Numbered from the stretch's first letter, positions 8,419-16,777 are shown. The stretch: 64,000 nucleotides of DNA from Allobosea sp. (GCF_017308015.1 NZ_JAFKFW010000003.1:207006-271005), one strand, 5' to 3'. The notes: a model not told the origin generated them from the letters alone. Numbers and translations: made by a program.

Positions 8419-9141
8419 TTGGCCAATTTGAAACTTCCGACTGTTCAGCATTTCTCGACACATTGCGGCGGAACTGTTGCCGACATCCGAAAGAGGATTG
8501 AGAAACGAGCCGGCGGCGGAAGTGGCATCAGCTATGAAACGCTTCGGACACAATGGCTTTTCGATCGATTCCAACTGGGAATTGACGCCGAACAGATCGA
8601 GAAAGCTATCAAAGCCACTTTGAAACCTAAAAACGCCAAACATAATTTGGCTGCGCTTCAGGCGTTATCAAAATATATCAAAGAGAACTCTTTTTCTGGA
8701 GCGATCCGCGTCGATCCTCGGCTGTTCCCCATCGGACGCGGCCTGTATGTTCCAGTCAATCCTCCGTTTGTTCTGATTGACGCTAGGCGCCCCCGATTGT
8801 TTTGGCCAAGCTTCTGGAAAACACCCGGGAAATTGAATGGCATCCCAGGGAGAGTTTTTATATCAATCCTTGAACGAGAGATGTTCGGCCGTTCAGATTT
8901 TAGATCACTCGACCTTGATTTTGTTGACCTCTCTTGCCCAACTGGAAGCACAACTCGTGGCGCACGAGTGTATAATAGAAAGGACTTTCATAGCCTTTCA
9001 GACAAAGAGCTAGCACAAGAGCTTGAGAAATTCGTAGAAGCTTATTTCCTAGCAAAGGAGCCTGTTTCCAAAGAGCGAGCAGATTCCGAACGGCCCACTC
9101 AGTCTCCAGGCAGCGACCTGCCACTTTTTCCGGAAGGTTAG
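8419..9141 (+). CDS. Unrecognised protein paired with Panacea gene; candidate toxin
   Basis: 240 residues; I do not recognise the family. The start is taken as TTG at 8419, one base after the Panacea stop; no ATG or GTG lies upstream in frame before a stop at 8374. The protein looks soluble: a helical, Lys/Arg-rich N-terminal third (ADIRKRIEKR, AEQIEKAIKA), a middle part rich in Pro and aromatic residues (RRPRLFWPSFWKTPGK), and a helical acidic stretch near 200. No membrane helix, nuclease motif or ADP-ribosyltransferase motif is visible. Composition is intermediate, below the neighbours in GC. The tight spacing to a Panacea antitoxin makes a PanT-type toxin the leading idea, but a different partner role is possible. 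Confidence 0.6.
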   Translation: MANLKLPTVQHFSTHCGGTVADIRKRIEKRAGGGSGISYETLRTQWLFDRFQLGIDAEQIEKAIKATLKPKNAKHNLAALQALSKYIKENSFSGAIRVDPRLFPIGRGLYVPVNPPFVLIDARRPRLFWPSFWKTPGKLNGIPGRVFISILEREMFGRSDFRSLDLDFVDLSCPTGSTTRGARVYNRKDFHSLSDKELAQELEKFVEAYFLAKEPVSKERADSERPTQSPGSDLPLFPEG

Positions 9142-9154
9142 GCCCAGCGCTAAG

Positions 9155-9442
9155 ATGGGTTTCTACGTCGCCATCATCGAGGATGCCGGCCCTGACCATG
9201 CCGTCGGCGTCTGGTTTCCCGATCTGCCCGGCTGCTTCGCGGCCGGCGATACGCTGGATGAAGCCTTGCTCAATGCTCCCGAGGCAGTTGCACTCTGGAT
9301 CGAAGCTCAAGGCGGTTCAGCCCCCCGCGCCCGGACGTCCAGCGAATTGCGCAGCGATCCAGAGACTTCCGCAGACATGGCCGCACACGCCATAGCTCTG
9401 ATCCCGGCACCCGGCCTATCGCTGCAGCCAGCAGCGGAGTAG
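9155..9442 (+). CDS. HicB-like protein without a HicA partner
   Basis: 95 residues. The N-terminal half is the HicB partial RNase H-like fold: a first strand (YVAIIED), then VWFPDLPGCFAAGDTLDEAL, which is the family signature. The C-terminal half is low complexity and lacks a recognisable ribbon-helix-helix or HTH DNA-binding domain. HicB is normally the antitoxin for the small RNase HicA, but no HicA-sized frame with a dsRBD-like His motif lies on either side. It starts 13 bp after the unknown gene and returns to high GC. It may be a solitary or decayed antitoxin. Confidence 0.75.
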   Translation: MGFYVAIIEDAGPDHAVGVWFPDLPGCFAAGDTLDEALLNAPEAVALWIEAQGGSAPRARTSSELRSDPETSADMAAHAIALIPAPGLSLQPAAE

Positions 9443-9484
9443 AAGCGGCTCGTCCCTGCCGCAGCTTCAGCGATCCGACCGACC

Positions 9485-9907
9485 ATGCCTCCCGAGATCA
9501 CCCTCACCGACGCCGAAGACGACGCTTTCCGCAAGCTGCTCGGCGAAGGCCTGAAAGACTATAACGACGCGGCGATCGGCCGGCACGATCGCCAGGAACT
9601 GCAGATCCGCATCAGCGATCCGGAAACGGGGAAGCCGATCGGCGGGCTCGCCGGGCGCACCTCGCTCGGCCTGCTCTTCATCGATACCGTCTACCTGCCG
9701 AAAAGCCTGCGCGGCACCGGCATCGGCAGCCGCATCCTCGCCATGGCCGAGGAGGAAGGCCGCAGGCGCGGCTGCAGCAAGGCCGTGCTCTTCACCATCA
9801 GCTTCCAGGCGCCGGAGTTCTACAAGAAGCTCGGCTGGCAGGTTTTTGGCGAGATCGCCCCCAAGCCGCCGGGCGCGACCCGCATCTACCTGACCAAGGA
9901 CCTCTGA
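9485..9907 (+). CDS. GNAT family N-acetyltransferase
   Basis: 140 residues. The acetyl-CoA pyrophosphate loop is seen as LRGTGIGSRIL (about 75-85), after the beta4 strand LLFIDTVYLP. The C-terminal AVLFTISFQAPEFYKKLGWQVFGEI, split here as AVLFTISFQ and APEFYKKLGWQVFG, is the usual GNAT end. Substrate cannot be told. Converges on the HxlR gene with 4 bp between stops. Confidence 0.85.
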   Translation: MPPEITLTDAEDDAFRKLLGEGLKDYNDAAIGRHDRQELQIRISDPETGKPIGGLAGRTSLGLLFIDTVYLPKSLRGTGIGSRILAMAEEEGRRRGCSKAVLFTISFQAPEFYKKLGWQVFGEIAPKPPGATRIYLTKDL

Positions 9908-9911
9908 GCGC

Positions 9912-10331
9912 TCAAGCCCCGCCTTCCCGCTCGCGGAACGCTTTTCGCGCTGCCGAAACCTCGGCGTAGTAGGTCTCGGCCCAGGTCCAGACGCCGCAGA
10001 AGGCGGCGCTGAGTTCGCGCCCCAGCTCCGTCAGCGTGTAGTCGACATGCGGCGGGATCACCGGATGGACGGTGCGAATGACGAGCCCGTCGCGCTCCAT
10101 CTCGCGCAGCGTCTTGGTCAGCATCTTCTGGCTGATGCCGCCGACGATACGGCCGACCTCGGTGAAGCGCAGCGTGCCGTGCTCCTCCAGCGCTTCCAGC
10201 ACCAGCATCGTCCATTTGTCCGCCACCTGCGCGATGACCTGCCGCACCAGCGACTCCACCGCCGGACTGACCGGCGGGATGGCCTCGCTGCGCTGATGCA
10301 TCGCCGCCATGGCGGCCCGGATCGCCTGCAT
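9912..10331 (-). CDS. HxlR family transcriptional regulator
   Basis: 139 residues, single winged-helix domain of the HxlR type: KWTMLVLEAL, then GTLRFTEVGRIVGGISQKML, LREMERDGLVIRTVHP and the wing ending VDYTLTELGREL. It is transcribed away from an SDR gene across about 100 bp. HxlR regulators usually repress the adjacent divergent oxidoreductase and respond to electrophiles or redox stress. The effector is unknown; only one Cys (in the C-terminal AAFCGVW) is present. Confidence 0.9.
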   Translation of the reverse strand: MQAIRAAMAAMHQRSEAIPPVSPAVESLVRQVIAQVADKWTMLVLEALEEHGTLRFTEVGRIVGGISQKMLTKTLREMERDGLVIRTVHPVIPPHVDYTLTELGRELSAAFCGVWTWAETYYAEVSAARKAFREREGGA

Positions 10332-10433
10332 CGCACACTCTCCTTTTGGTGCGTATGGCACTTCCAAGCGCCTTCTTTCCATTGAAGAGTATGGGCGCCA
10401 TCTCGTCTCGCGCAACCACGAGAGGGTCTTGCC

Positions 10434-11189
10434 ATGAAAATTTCCGGAAACACCATCCTCGTCACCGGCGGCGGCTCGGGCATCGGCCGGGCGCTGGCCG
10501 AGGCGCTGCACGCCAAGGGCAACAAGGTCGTCATCGCCGGGCGCCGCGAAGCCGTGCTCGATGCGGTCACCGCCAACAATCCCGGTATGGAATCGATGCT
10601 GCTCGACATCCAGGAAGCGGCCGATATCGCTGCCTTCGCTCAAAGGGCCGCCGAGCGCTTCCCGAGCCTCAATGCCGTCATCAACAATGCCGGCATCATG
10701 AAGCCGGAGAACGTCCCGGCCGCCGACAACCTCGCCATCGCCGAGGAAACGGTCGCGACCAACCTGCTCGGACCGATCCGCCTGACGACGGCGCTCCTGC
10801 CGCATCTCCTGAAGCAGCCGCGCGCCGCGGTGCTGACCGTCTCGTCGGGCCTCGCGTTCGTGCCGCTGGCGGCGACCCCGACCTACAGCGCGACCAAGGC
10901 CGCGATCCATTCCTGGTCGATCGGCCTGCGCGAGCAGCTCAAGGGTACATCGGTCGAGGTCATCGAGATCGCACCGCCCTATGTGCAGACCGAGCTGCTC
11001 GGCCCTCATCAGGCTGTCGATCCAGCCGCGATGCCCCTCGCCGATTTCATCACGGAGGTGATGACGATCCTCGAAACCCAGCCCGAGGCCACCGAGGTCA
11101 TCGTCGAGCGCTGCAAGCCGCTGCGCTTCGCCGAGGCGACTGGCACCTTCGGTCAGGTCTTCGCGGCGCTGAACGCGCAGCGCACCTGA
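10434..11189 (+). CDS. SDR family oxidoreductase, DltE-like
   Basis: 251 residues, classical short-chain dehydrogenase. NAD(P)-binding GGGSGIG at 12-18, NNAG at about 84-87, and the catalytic set Ser138, Tyr151, Lys155 (YSATK). Rossmann fold, cytosolic. Arg37-Arg38 after the second strand favours NADP. Substrate unknown. Divergent from and probably controlled by the HxlR regulator. Confidence 0.9.
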   Translation: MKISGNTILVTGGGSGIGRALAEALHAKGNKVVIAGRREAVLDAVTANNPGMESMLLDIQEAADIAAFAQRAAERFPSLNAVINNAGIMKPENVPAADNLAIAEETVATNLLGPIRLTTALLPHLLKQPRAAVLTVSSGLAFVPLAATPTYSATKAAIHSWSIGLREQLKGTSVEVIEIAPPYVQTELLGPHQAVDPAAMPLADFITEVMTILETQPEATEVIVERCKPLRFAEATGTFGQVFAALNAQRT

Positions 11190-11201
11190 GGCGGGCGCTC
11201 C

Positions 11202-11975
11202 TCACGCCACCGCAGCCATGTTCGAAGCGCAGACAGCCCGATTCCGGCCCTGCATCTTCGCACGGTAGAGCTGCGCGTCTGCTTCGGCGATCAAATGCGC
11301 GAGCATCATGCCGCCGGCCCAGCCGGCGGCACCGATACTCACGGTCAGGCTGACAGCCGCGCCACCCGGCGTCTCGATCCTGAGGCGCCGGACAGCATCG
11401 AGTATCCGTTTGGCAACGGCTCTTGCCTCCGAAAGGTCGATCTGCGGAAGGCAAACCGCAAACTCCTCGCCTCCGAGCCTGCCGGAGAGGCCACCCTCGC
11501 CCACCGCTTCCACGATCGTCCGCGCCAGCCTTCGCAAGGCGTCGTCGCCGACCGGATGGCCGAAGCGGTCGTTGACCTGCTTGAAGTGGTCGGCATCGAT
11601 GAAGAGCAGCGTTCCTTCGCCGCCAGCGGCCACCGCTTTCTCCAGCTCCGCAAGGAAGCTTTCGCGGTTCAGCAGCCCGGTCAGGCCATCGCGGCGCGCC
11701 CTTTCCAGCAAGGCCTCATGCGTCGCCGACAATTCGTCATGCAACCGCGCGATCTCGCCATGTGCGTCCTTCAGGCGCTGCGCCTGCCGGAACTGCCAGG
11801 CGCTCGCCGGCCAGGCGATCAGGAGCGGGCAGAGGATGCACATCAGCCAGGCAGTGCCGTCCACGACTCCGCCGAGCATCGGGACCACCGTCAGCGCCAG
11901 AGCAAGCGAAGCCGCGATCGACAGCAATGTCGCGAGGCTTGCCTTCAGAATGATCGCGCGTGTCGAGGCCGTCAT
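11202..11975 (-). CDS. Membrane-bound diguanylate cyclase (GGDEF)
   Basis: 257 residues. Two hydrophobic segments near the N-terminus (about 15-35 and 38-58) anchor it; a short coiled-coil linker (about 62-92) precedes the GGDEF domain, with DGLTGLLNR at 96-104, the metal-binding DADHFKQVND and the active-site GGEEF at 168-172. It should make cyclic di-GMP from two GTP. No RxxD inhibitory site precedes the active loop, so product inhibition is not expected. I preferred the ATG at 11975 because the coding pattern and membrane segment begin there; an upstream ATG at 12032 is possible. No sensor domain is visible. Confidence 0.88.
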   Translation of the reverse strand: MTASTRAIILKASLATLLSIAASLALALTVVPMLGGVVDGTAWLMCILCPLLIAWPASAWQFRQAQRLKDAHGEIARLHDELSATHEALLERARRDGLTGLLNRESFLAELEKAVAAGGEGTLLFIDADHFKQVNDRFGHPVGDDALRRLARTIVEAVGEGGLSGRLGGEEFAVCLPQIDLSEARAVAKRILDAVRRLRIETPGGAAVSLTVSIGAAGWAGGMMLAHLIAEADAQLYRAKMQGRNRAVCASNMAAVA

Positions 11976-12072
11976 GCCCCGCGGGTAGCAGCGAATACTG
12001 AACGGGGGGTTTAGCAGCGCCGCCCCGGCCATTTCCGATGACAGCGGCGGGGGCGCCTGCTAAGCCGGCGCC

Positions 12073-13020
12073 ATGCGTGAAGGCCTCCTGCCAGCGACGG
12101 TCGCGACCGTCCTCGAACTTTCCACCTCGGGCGAACAGGCCCGGGCCCTCACCGAATTGCTGGGAGAGATTTTCGACCCGACCGAAACCGCGATCTCGGC
12201 CTTCGAGGTCGAGGACGGGATCACCACGCTGTCGCTGAACATCCCGTGGAAGGTCGAGATCTATTTCGCCAATCCGCCCGACGAGGACGCGGTGCGCGAT
12301 CTGCTGCGCCCCATCGTCGGCGAACTCGTGGACATCACGCCCTTCACCACGGTCAACACCAAGGACTGGGTCGCCAACAGCCTGGACGGGCTGAAGCCCG
12401 TGCGCGCCGGCCGCGTCCTCGTCCATGGCGCGCATGACCGGCACGTGGTCCGCACCAATGACGTTGCCATCGAGATCGAGGCCGCGCTCGCGTTCGGCAC
12501 CGGCCATCACGGGACCACCGCCGGCTGCCTGCTCGCGCTCGATGCCGAGCTGAAGAAGCGCCGCCCGCGCCATGGCATCGATATCGGCACCGGCACCGGC
12601 ATTCTCGGGCTGGCGCTCGCCAAGCAGATCAAGCGCAAGGTCGTCGCCGGCGATATCGACGCGGTCGCGGTCGAGGTCTCCGCCCATAACGCCCGGCTCA
12701 ACCACGCGCCGAACGCGCTCGATCTCTATGTCGCGCCGGGCCTGCGCCACGCCAAGGCCTGGCGCCCCGGCCATTTCGATTTCGTCTTCGCCAATATCCT
12801 GGCCGGCCCGCTGAAGCGGCTCGCCCCGTCGATCGCGCGCGTGCTCTCGTCGAACGGCACGCTGATCCTGTCAGGCCTGCTGGCGATGGACGTCGCCGGC
12901 GTCGTCTCGGCTTACCGGCATCAGGGCGTCTATCTCGCCAGCCATTCGTTGCGCGAAGGTTGGGCGACGCTGGTCATGAAAAAAGGCGGCGCAGCCCAGA
13001 GGCCACGCCGCCTTGTCTGA
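12073..13020 (+). CDS. prmA: Ribosomal protein L11 methyltransferase PrmA
   Basis: 315 residues. It trimethylates Lys and the N-terminal amine of ribosomal protein L11. N-terminal substrate-recognition domain (1-110), then FGTGHHGTT (141-149) and motif I DIGTGTGILGLAL (170-182); FANILAGPL matches the catalytic NIL loop. The last codons coincide with the left arm of a hairpin that can terminate the opposing transcript, so the extreme C-terminus (GGAAQRPRRLV) is partly dictated by that element. Confidence 0.93.
   Translation: MREGLLPATVATVLELSTSGEQARALTELLGEIFDPTETAISAFEVEDGITTLSLNIPWKVEIYFANPPDEDAVRDLLRPIVGELVDITPFTTVNTKDWVANSLDGLKPVRAGRVLVHGAHDRHVVRTNDVAIEIEAALAFGTGHHGTTAGCLLALDAELKKRRPRHGIDIGTGTGILGLALAKQIKRKVVAGDIDAVAVEVSAHNARLNHAPNALDLYVAPGLRHAKAWRPGHFDFVFANILAGPLKRLAPSIARVLSSNGTLILSGLLAMDVAGVVSAYRHQGVYLASHSLREGWATLVMKKGGAAQRPRRLV
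12983..13014 (-). terminator. Rho-independent terminator embedded in the prmA 3' end
   Basis: AAGGCGGCG (12983-12991) pairs perfectly with CGCCGCCTT (13006-13014). On the minus strand the stem is followed by six T residues (A-run 12979-12984 on plus). It would end transcription of the small leftward genes at 13067-13494 and lies inside the last codons of the convergent prmA. Confidence 0.75.
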
Positions 13021-13066
13021 CCTCCTGCGCTTCCTCGGGGAAGCGCGAGGCCGTTACGCGTTCGGC

Positions 13067-13195
13067 TCAGAAGCCGATATAGCCGTACTTCTTCTCGGCA
13101 TCGGCCTGCAGGCTGCGGGCATCGTGCCAGACGGCGGCGGCGAACTTCGCGGCATCGGCGATCTGTTCGTAGATGTGCTTGATGATGGCGATCAT
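13067..13195 (-). CDS. Small conserved-looking protein, 42 residues
   Basis: Encodes M-IAIIKHIYEQIADAAKF then a Trp-His-Asp-Ala-Arg segment and a YGYIGF end. Reads as one amphipathic helix with a C-terminal aromatic tail. AAGGA precedes the ATG by about 9 nt. It follows another small gene by 56 bp on the same strand, and a good terminator lies downstream, which supports a real transcript. I do not know a function. Tiny proteins with an ARxLQ-like helix and an aromatic end occur in Rhizobiales, but I cannot name the family. Confidence 0.6.
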   Translation of the reverse strand: MIAIIKHIYEQIADAAKFAAAVWHDARSLQADAEKKYGYIGF

Positions 13196-13251
13196 GATGA
13201 AGGTCCTTGAAGGTTGCCTGCTGCGCGGCGCGAGGCCGCGGCGGCATGAAT

Positions 13252-13494
13252 TCAGCGGTTGAAAGGCAGGGAGACGTCGCTTGACAGCGTCGCGGACGGG
13301 TAGCCGCCCAGCACGATCTCGGCCTCGTTGACGAGGAGGTTGCGGGCGCGCAGTTCGCGAGCTGCTGAGCGCTGGCGGCTCGCGACGAGCGCGGCGTAGA
13401 AGCGTTGCATCAGGCCAGGCTTGCTGGCGCGGGTTTCGCCGCGGGTCCGAGCCGATACAGGCAGCAGGTCGGCATTATCCAACACGTAAGTCAT
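13252..13494 (-). CDS. Small hypothetical protein, 80 residues
   Basis: Soluble, basic central helix (LMQRFYAALVASRQRSAARELRAR, split as LMQRFYAALVASR and QRSAARELRAR) and a C-terminal part with LGGYPSATLSSDVSLPFNR. GGAGAT lies 11 nt before the ATG. No known domain seen. Its leader region (13495-13764) holds several GCATATGC- and CGCATGCG-like inverted repeats. Likely in one transcript with the 42-residue gene. Confidence 0.65.
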   Translation of the reverse strand: MTYVLDNADLLPVSARTRGETRASKPGLMQRFYAALVASRQRSAARELRARNLLVNEAEIVLGGYPSATLSSDVSLPFNR

Positions 13495-13764
13495 GGGTCC
13501 ATCTCCGAAAAACGAAGGACAGTCCCGGTCGCTTCCTCGTTCTCTTATGCGACCAAGGTGGGGTCATTTCGCACTTGCGAGAAGATATGTTCGCATATGC
13601 AAGATATGCAGAAAACGCATGCGATCCGTCCATATCCATTAATGTTTGCGCAGATTGCATAACCAATCGGCACAATGCGGAGCAGGAAGGCTGCCCCGTC
13701 CCACGGAACGGGCAGCTCGCGGCCGACGCATTTGCGCTGGCGCTTTCGCGAACGCGAGGCAACG

Positions 13765-15627
13765 ATGCCGCGACCCAAGCCGGACCCCGCCATGACCGAT
13801 TCGATCCTGCCGACCTGCCGTTTCCAGTCCTTCTCCGAGCCGAGCGATCCGAAGCTCGTCGCCGGCCGCGTCGCCGCCCTGCGCAAGGCGCTGGCAGCGC
13901 AGGGACTCGACGGCTTCGTCATCCCGCGCGCCGATGAGCATCAGGGCGAATATGTCCCGGCTCACATGGCCCGCCTCGCCTGGCTGACCGGCTTCACCGG
14001 CTCGGCCGGCAATGCGGTGGTGCTGTCCGACAAGGCGGCGCTGATCGTCGACGGCCGCTACACCATCCAGTCGGCCGAGCAGACCGACACCACCGTCGTC
14101 ACGCCGGCCCGCATGGAGGAGACGCCGCTGGAGCGCTGGGTCGAGCAGAACCTGCCGGCCGGCGGCAAGCTCGGCTACGATCCCTGGCTGCATACGGTGG
14201 ACGGCCTCGCCCGCCTCGAAAAGGCAGCGGCCGCGGCCGGCGGCAGCCTCGTCGCCGTCAAGGCCAATCCGGTCGACGCACTCTGGAGCGACCGCCCTGC
14301 CCCGCCGGCCGCACCGATCAAGGCGCATCCGGCCGCCTTCGCAGGCGAGGACAGCGCCGCGAAACTCGCCCGTATCCAGAAGGCGCTGACAGAGGCCAGG
14401 GTCGACGCACTCGTCGTTTCCGATCCGCACGCGCTCGCCTGGGTCTTCAATATCCGCGGCGGCGATGTCGAGCACACGCCGCTGCCGCTCGGCTATTCCA
14501 TCGTCCCGCGTGAAGGCCGGCCGACCGTCTTCCTCGCGCCGGAGAAGATCACCAACGAGGCCGGCGATGCGATCGGCGCCGTCGGCGAGATCGCGCCTCC
14601 GGCCGAACTCGACAAGCAGATCGCGAAACTCGGCGCGGCCAAAGCCAAGGTCCGGCTCGATGCCGCGACCGCCGCTTCGGCGCTGGCGACCCTGATCCGC
14701 GACGCCGGCGGCACGCCCGATGCGGGCTCCGATCCGATCGCGCTGATGAAGGCGCGCAAGAACGAAGCCGAGCTGGATGGCGCCCGCAACGCCCATCTGC
14801 GCGATGGCGCCGTCATGGTGCGCTACCTGTCCTGGCTGGCACGCGAGGCGCCGAAAGGCGGCCTCACCGAGATTGACGCCGTCGCCGCGCTCGAGGCCGA
14901 GCGTTTGAAGACCGGCCTGCTCAAGGACGTCTCCTTCACCACCATCGCCGGTGCCGGCCCCAATGCGGCGCTGCCGCATTACCGCGTCAGCGAGGCGAGC
15001 AATCGCAAGCTGGAGCCGGGCATCTTCCTGGTCGATTCAGGTGGCCAGTACGAGGACGGCACCACCGACATCACCCGCACCATGGTGATCGGCACCCCCA
15101 CGGCCGAAATGCGCGACCGCTATACCCGCGTGCTCAAGGGGCATGTGGCGATCTCGCGGCTGGTCTTCGTCAAGGGTACCTCGGGCGCGCAGCTCGACGC
15201 CTTCGCCCGGCTGCCGCTCTGGCAGGGCGGCTTCGATTTCGATCACGGCACCGGCCACGGCGTCGGCAGCTATCTCTCGGTGCATGAAGGGCCGCAGCGC
15301 CTCTCCAAGCTCGGCACCACGCCGCTGGAGCCGGGCATGATTCTCTCCAACGAGCCCGGCTACTACAAGCAGGGCGAATACGGCATCCGCATCGAGAACC
15401 TGATCGTCGTCGAGGAGCGCCGGATCCCCGGAGCCGAGCGGACGGTCTACGGCTTCGAGACGATCACCTGGTGCCCCTATGAGCGCGCCCTGATCGAGAA
15501 GGACATGCTCGATGCCGGCGAGATCGCCTGGATCGACGCCTATCACGCCAAGGTCTGGGAAAAACTCTCGCCGCAGGTCGAGGGCGAGGCGAAGGCGTGG
15601 CTGGAGCAGGCCTGCCGGCCGCTTTAG
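13765..15627 (+). CDS. Aminopeptidase P family (M24) Xaa-Pro aminopeptidase
   Basis: 620 residues, the long aminopeptidase P form with two creatinase-like N-terminal domains and a C-terminal pita-bread catalytic domain. Metal ligands: Asp424 (LVDSGG), Asp435 (TTDITRT), His498 in GTGHGVGSY, Glu530 (NEPGYY) and Glu544 (IRIENL). It releases N-terminal residues preceding proline; cytosolic. ATG at 13765 preferred over 13792 because GCGAGG lies about 6 nt upstream. Divergent from the two small genes. Confidence 0.92.
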   Translation: MPRPKPDPAMTDSILPTCRFQSFSEPSDPKLVAGRVAALRKALAAQGLDGFVIPRADEHQGEYVPAHMARLAWLTGFTGSAGNAVVLSDKAALIVDGRYTIQSAEQTDTTVVTPARMEETPLERWVEQNLPAGGKLGYDPWLHTVDGLARLEKAAAAAGGSLVAVKANPVDALWSDRPAPPAAPIKAHPAAFAGEDSAAKLARIQKALTEARVDALVVSDPHALAWVFNIRGGDVEHTPLPLGYSIVPREGRPTVFLAPEKITNEAGDAIGAVGEIAPPAELDKQIAKLGAAKAKVRLDAATAASALATLIRDAGGTPDAGSDPIALMKARKNEAELDGARNAHLRDGAVMVRYLSWLAREAPKGGLTEIDAVAALEAERLKTGLLKDVSFTTIAGAGPNAALPHYRVSEASNRKLEPGIFLVDSGGQYEDGTTDITRTMVIGTPTAEMRDRYTRVLKGHVAISRLVFVKGTSGAQLDAFARLPLWQGGFDFDHGTGHGVGSYLSVHEGPQRLSKLGTTPLEPGMILSNEPGYYKQGEYGIRIENLIVVEERRIPGAERTVYGFETITWCPYERALIEKDMLDAGEIAWIDAYHAKVWEKLSPQVEGEAKAWLEQACRPL

Positions 15628-15635
15628 AACCCCAC

Positions 15636-15726
15636 GTCATCGTCGGGCTCGTCCCGACCATCCACGTCTTCGCTGGTCGAAGGTCGCGTTCAAAACGTGG
15701 ATACTCGCCACAAGGGCCAGCATGAC
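15636..15726. repeat. Palindromic intergenic repeat, family A-like
   Basis: Outer ends GTCAT / ATGAC, an internal hairpin GTCGGGCTCGTCCCGAC and paired ATCCACGT / ACGTGGAT arms. Same architecture as the GTCATCCCGG elements elsewhere in the window but a diverged interior. Lies between convergent genes and may double as a terminator. Confidence 0.65.
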
Positions 15727-15736
15727 GGCGCGCTTG

Positions 15737-16036
15737 CTAGAGCACCATCCTGAACCCAACCACCGCAACAACCCCGACCGCGACCACGCCCAGCAAGGGC
15801 AGCCGCGTCGCGGCGAGTGCCGTCACCGCCGCCGCCGCCGTCTCCGCCCAGCCGGTCGCAAGTGCGCTCGGCGCGATCACCGCGATCAGCACAGCCGGCG
15901 GAATCGCGTCGAAAGCTGCCTGCGCGCGCGGCGAGAGGCTGAGTCGCCCGGCCAATGCCAGCCCGGCGACACGCGTGAAATAGGTCACGATCGCCATGCC
16001 CAGGAAGGCGAGAAGATTGATCGGATCGACGCTCAC
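15737..16036 (-). CDS. azlD: AzlD family branched-chain amino acid transport protein
   Basis: 99 residues with four hydrophobic segments, usual for AzlD. It forms the small subunit of an inner-membrane exporter with AzlC. GTG start at 16036 overlaps the azlC stop (GTGA), so the pair is translationally coupled. Substrates of AzlCD-type exporters are branched-chain amino acids and analogues; the exact one here is not visible. Confidence 0.88.
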   Translation of the reverse strand: MSVDPINLLAFLGMAIVTYFTRVAGLALAGRLSLSPRAQAAFDAIPPAVLIAVIAPSALATGWAETAAAAVTALAATRLPLLGVVAVGVVAVVGFRMVL

Positions 16037-16746
16037 GCCTCGGCCTCCTTGGTGACCGGCTGCTCTTCGCTGCCCGCCGCGAGCCACGCCGCAAGCAATC
16101 CGCACAGAGCCCCCGCAGCGACATGCCAGGGCGGCCCGACGAGCCGATAGGTCACGGCCGAGGCGATGCCGGCCGCAGCCACCGTCCAGAACGTCACCCG
16201 TCCCTTCCAGAAAGCGGCGACGAGCGCGATGAACAGCGCCGTGAAGGCGAAATCGGCGCCGAGCCGCTTGGGGTCACCCAGCACGGCACCGATCATCGCG
16301 CCGAGCGTAGAATTGATCAGCCAGCCCGCGACGAAGGGGATGACCATCGCGAACCAGTAGGCCGGCGTCAGGCGGTGGGTGCGGGCGCGCTTCTCGGCCA
16401 GCGCCCAGTTCTCGTCGGCCATGTAGTAGAGGCCGAGGAATTTCTGCCAGCGGCTGAAGCCCTGCAGCTTCGGCGCAAGAGAAGCCCCCATCAGCACATG
16501 ACGCGCATTGATGAGCAACGTCGAGAACACCAGCGCGGCGACCGGCGCGGGGCTCGCCCAGAGTTCGATCGCTGCGAACTGCGCCCCGCCGGCGAAGACC
16601 ATGAGGCTCATCAGGAAGACTTCGAGGGGCGAGAGCCCCTTGCTGGCCGCGACCGCGCCGAAGAGCAGCCCGATGGGCGCCGCAGCCACCGCAGCCGGCC
16701 AGATATCGTTCAGGCCGCGCCTGATGTCGTCGCGGATCGTGGACAT
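16033..16746 (-). CDS. azlC: AzlC family branched-chain amino acid exporter, large subunit
   Basis: 237 residues, with family segments PIGLLFGAVAASKGLSPLE, SLMVFAGGAQFAA and LLINARHVLMGASL, and the later YYMADENWAL. About seven to eight membrane helices. Starts at ATG 16746; ribosome site weak (GAAAG). An AraC regulator lies immediately upstream on the same strand. Confidence 0.92.
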   Translation of the reverse strand: MSTIRDDIRRGLNDIWPAAVAAAPIGLLFGAVAASKGLSPLEVFLMSLMVFAGGAQFAAIELWASPAPVAALVFSTLLINARHVLMGASLAPKLQGFSRWQKFLGLYYMADENWALAEKRARTHRLTPAYWFAMVIPFVAGWLINSTLGAMIGAVLGDPKRLGADFAFTALFIALVAAFWKGRVTFWTVAAAGIASAVTYRLVGPPWHVAAGALCGLLAAWLAAGSEEQPVTKEAEA

Positions 16747-16777
16747 GCAATGGGTTCTTTCGAAGAATGTGCCGGTC

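Noticed and set aside
7915-9154. The low-GC island as a phage or integrative element
   Set aside because: No integrase, transposase, tRNA target or flanking direct repeat is visible; only the two genes differ in composition.
12930-13247. A 105-codon minus-strand frame covering the tiny genes
   Set aside because: Arg/His-rich shadow frame overlapping both the terminator and the better supported 42-residue gene.
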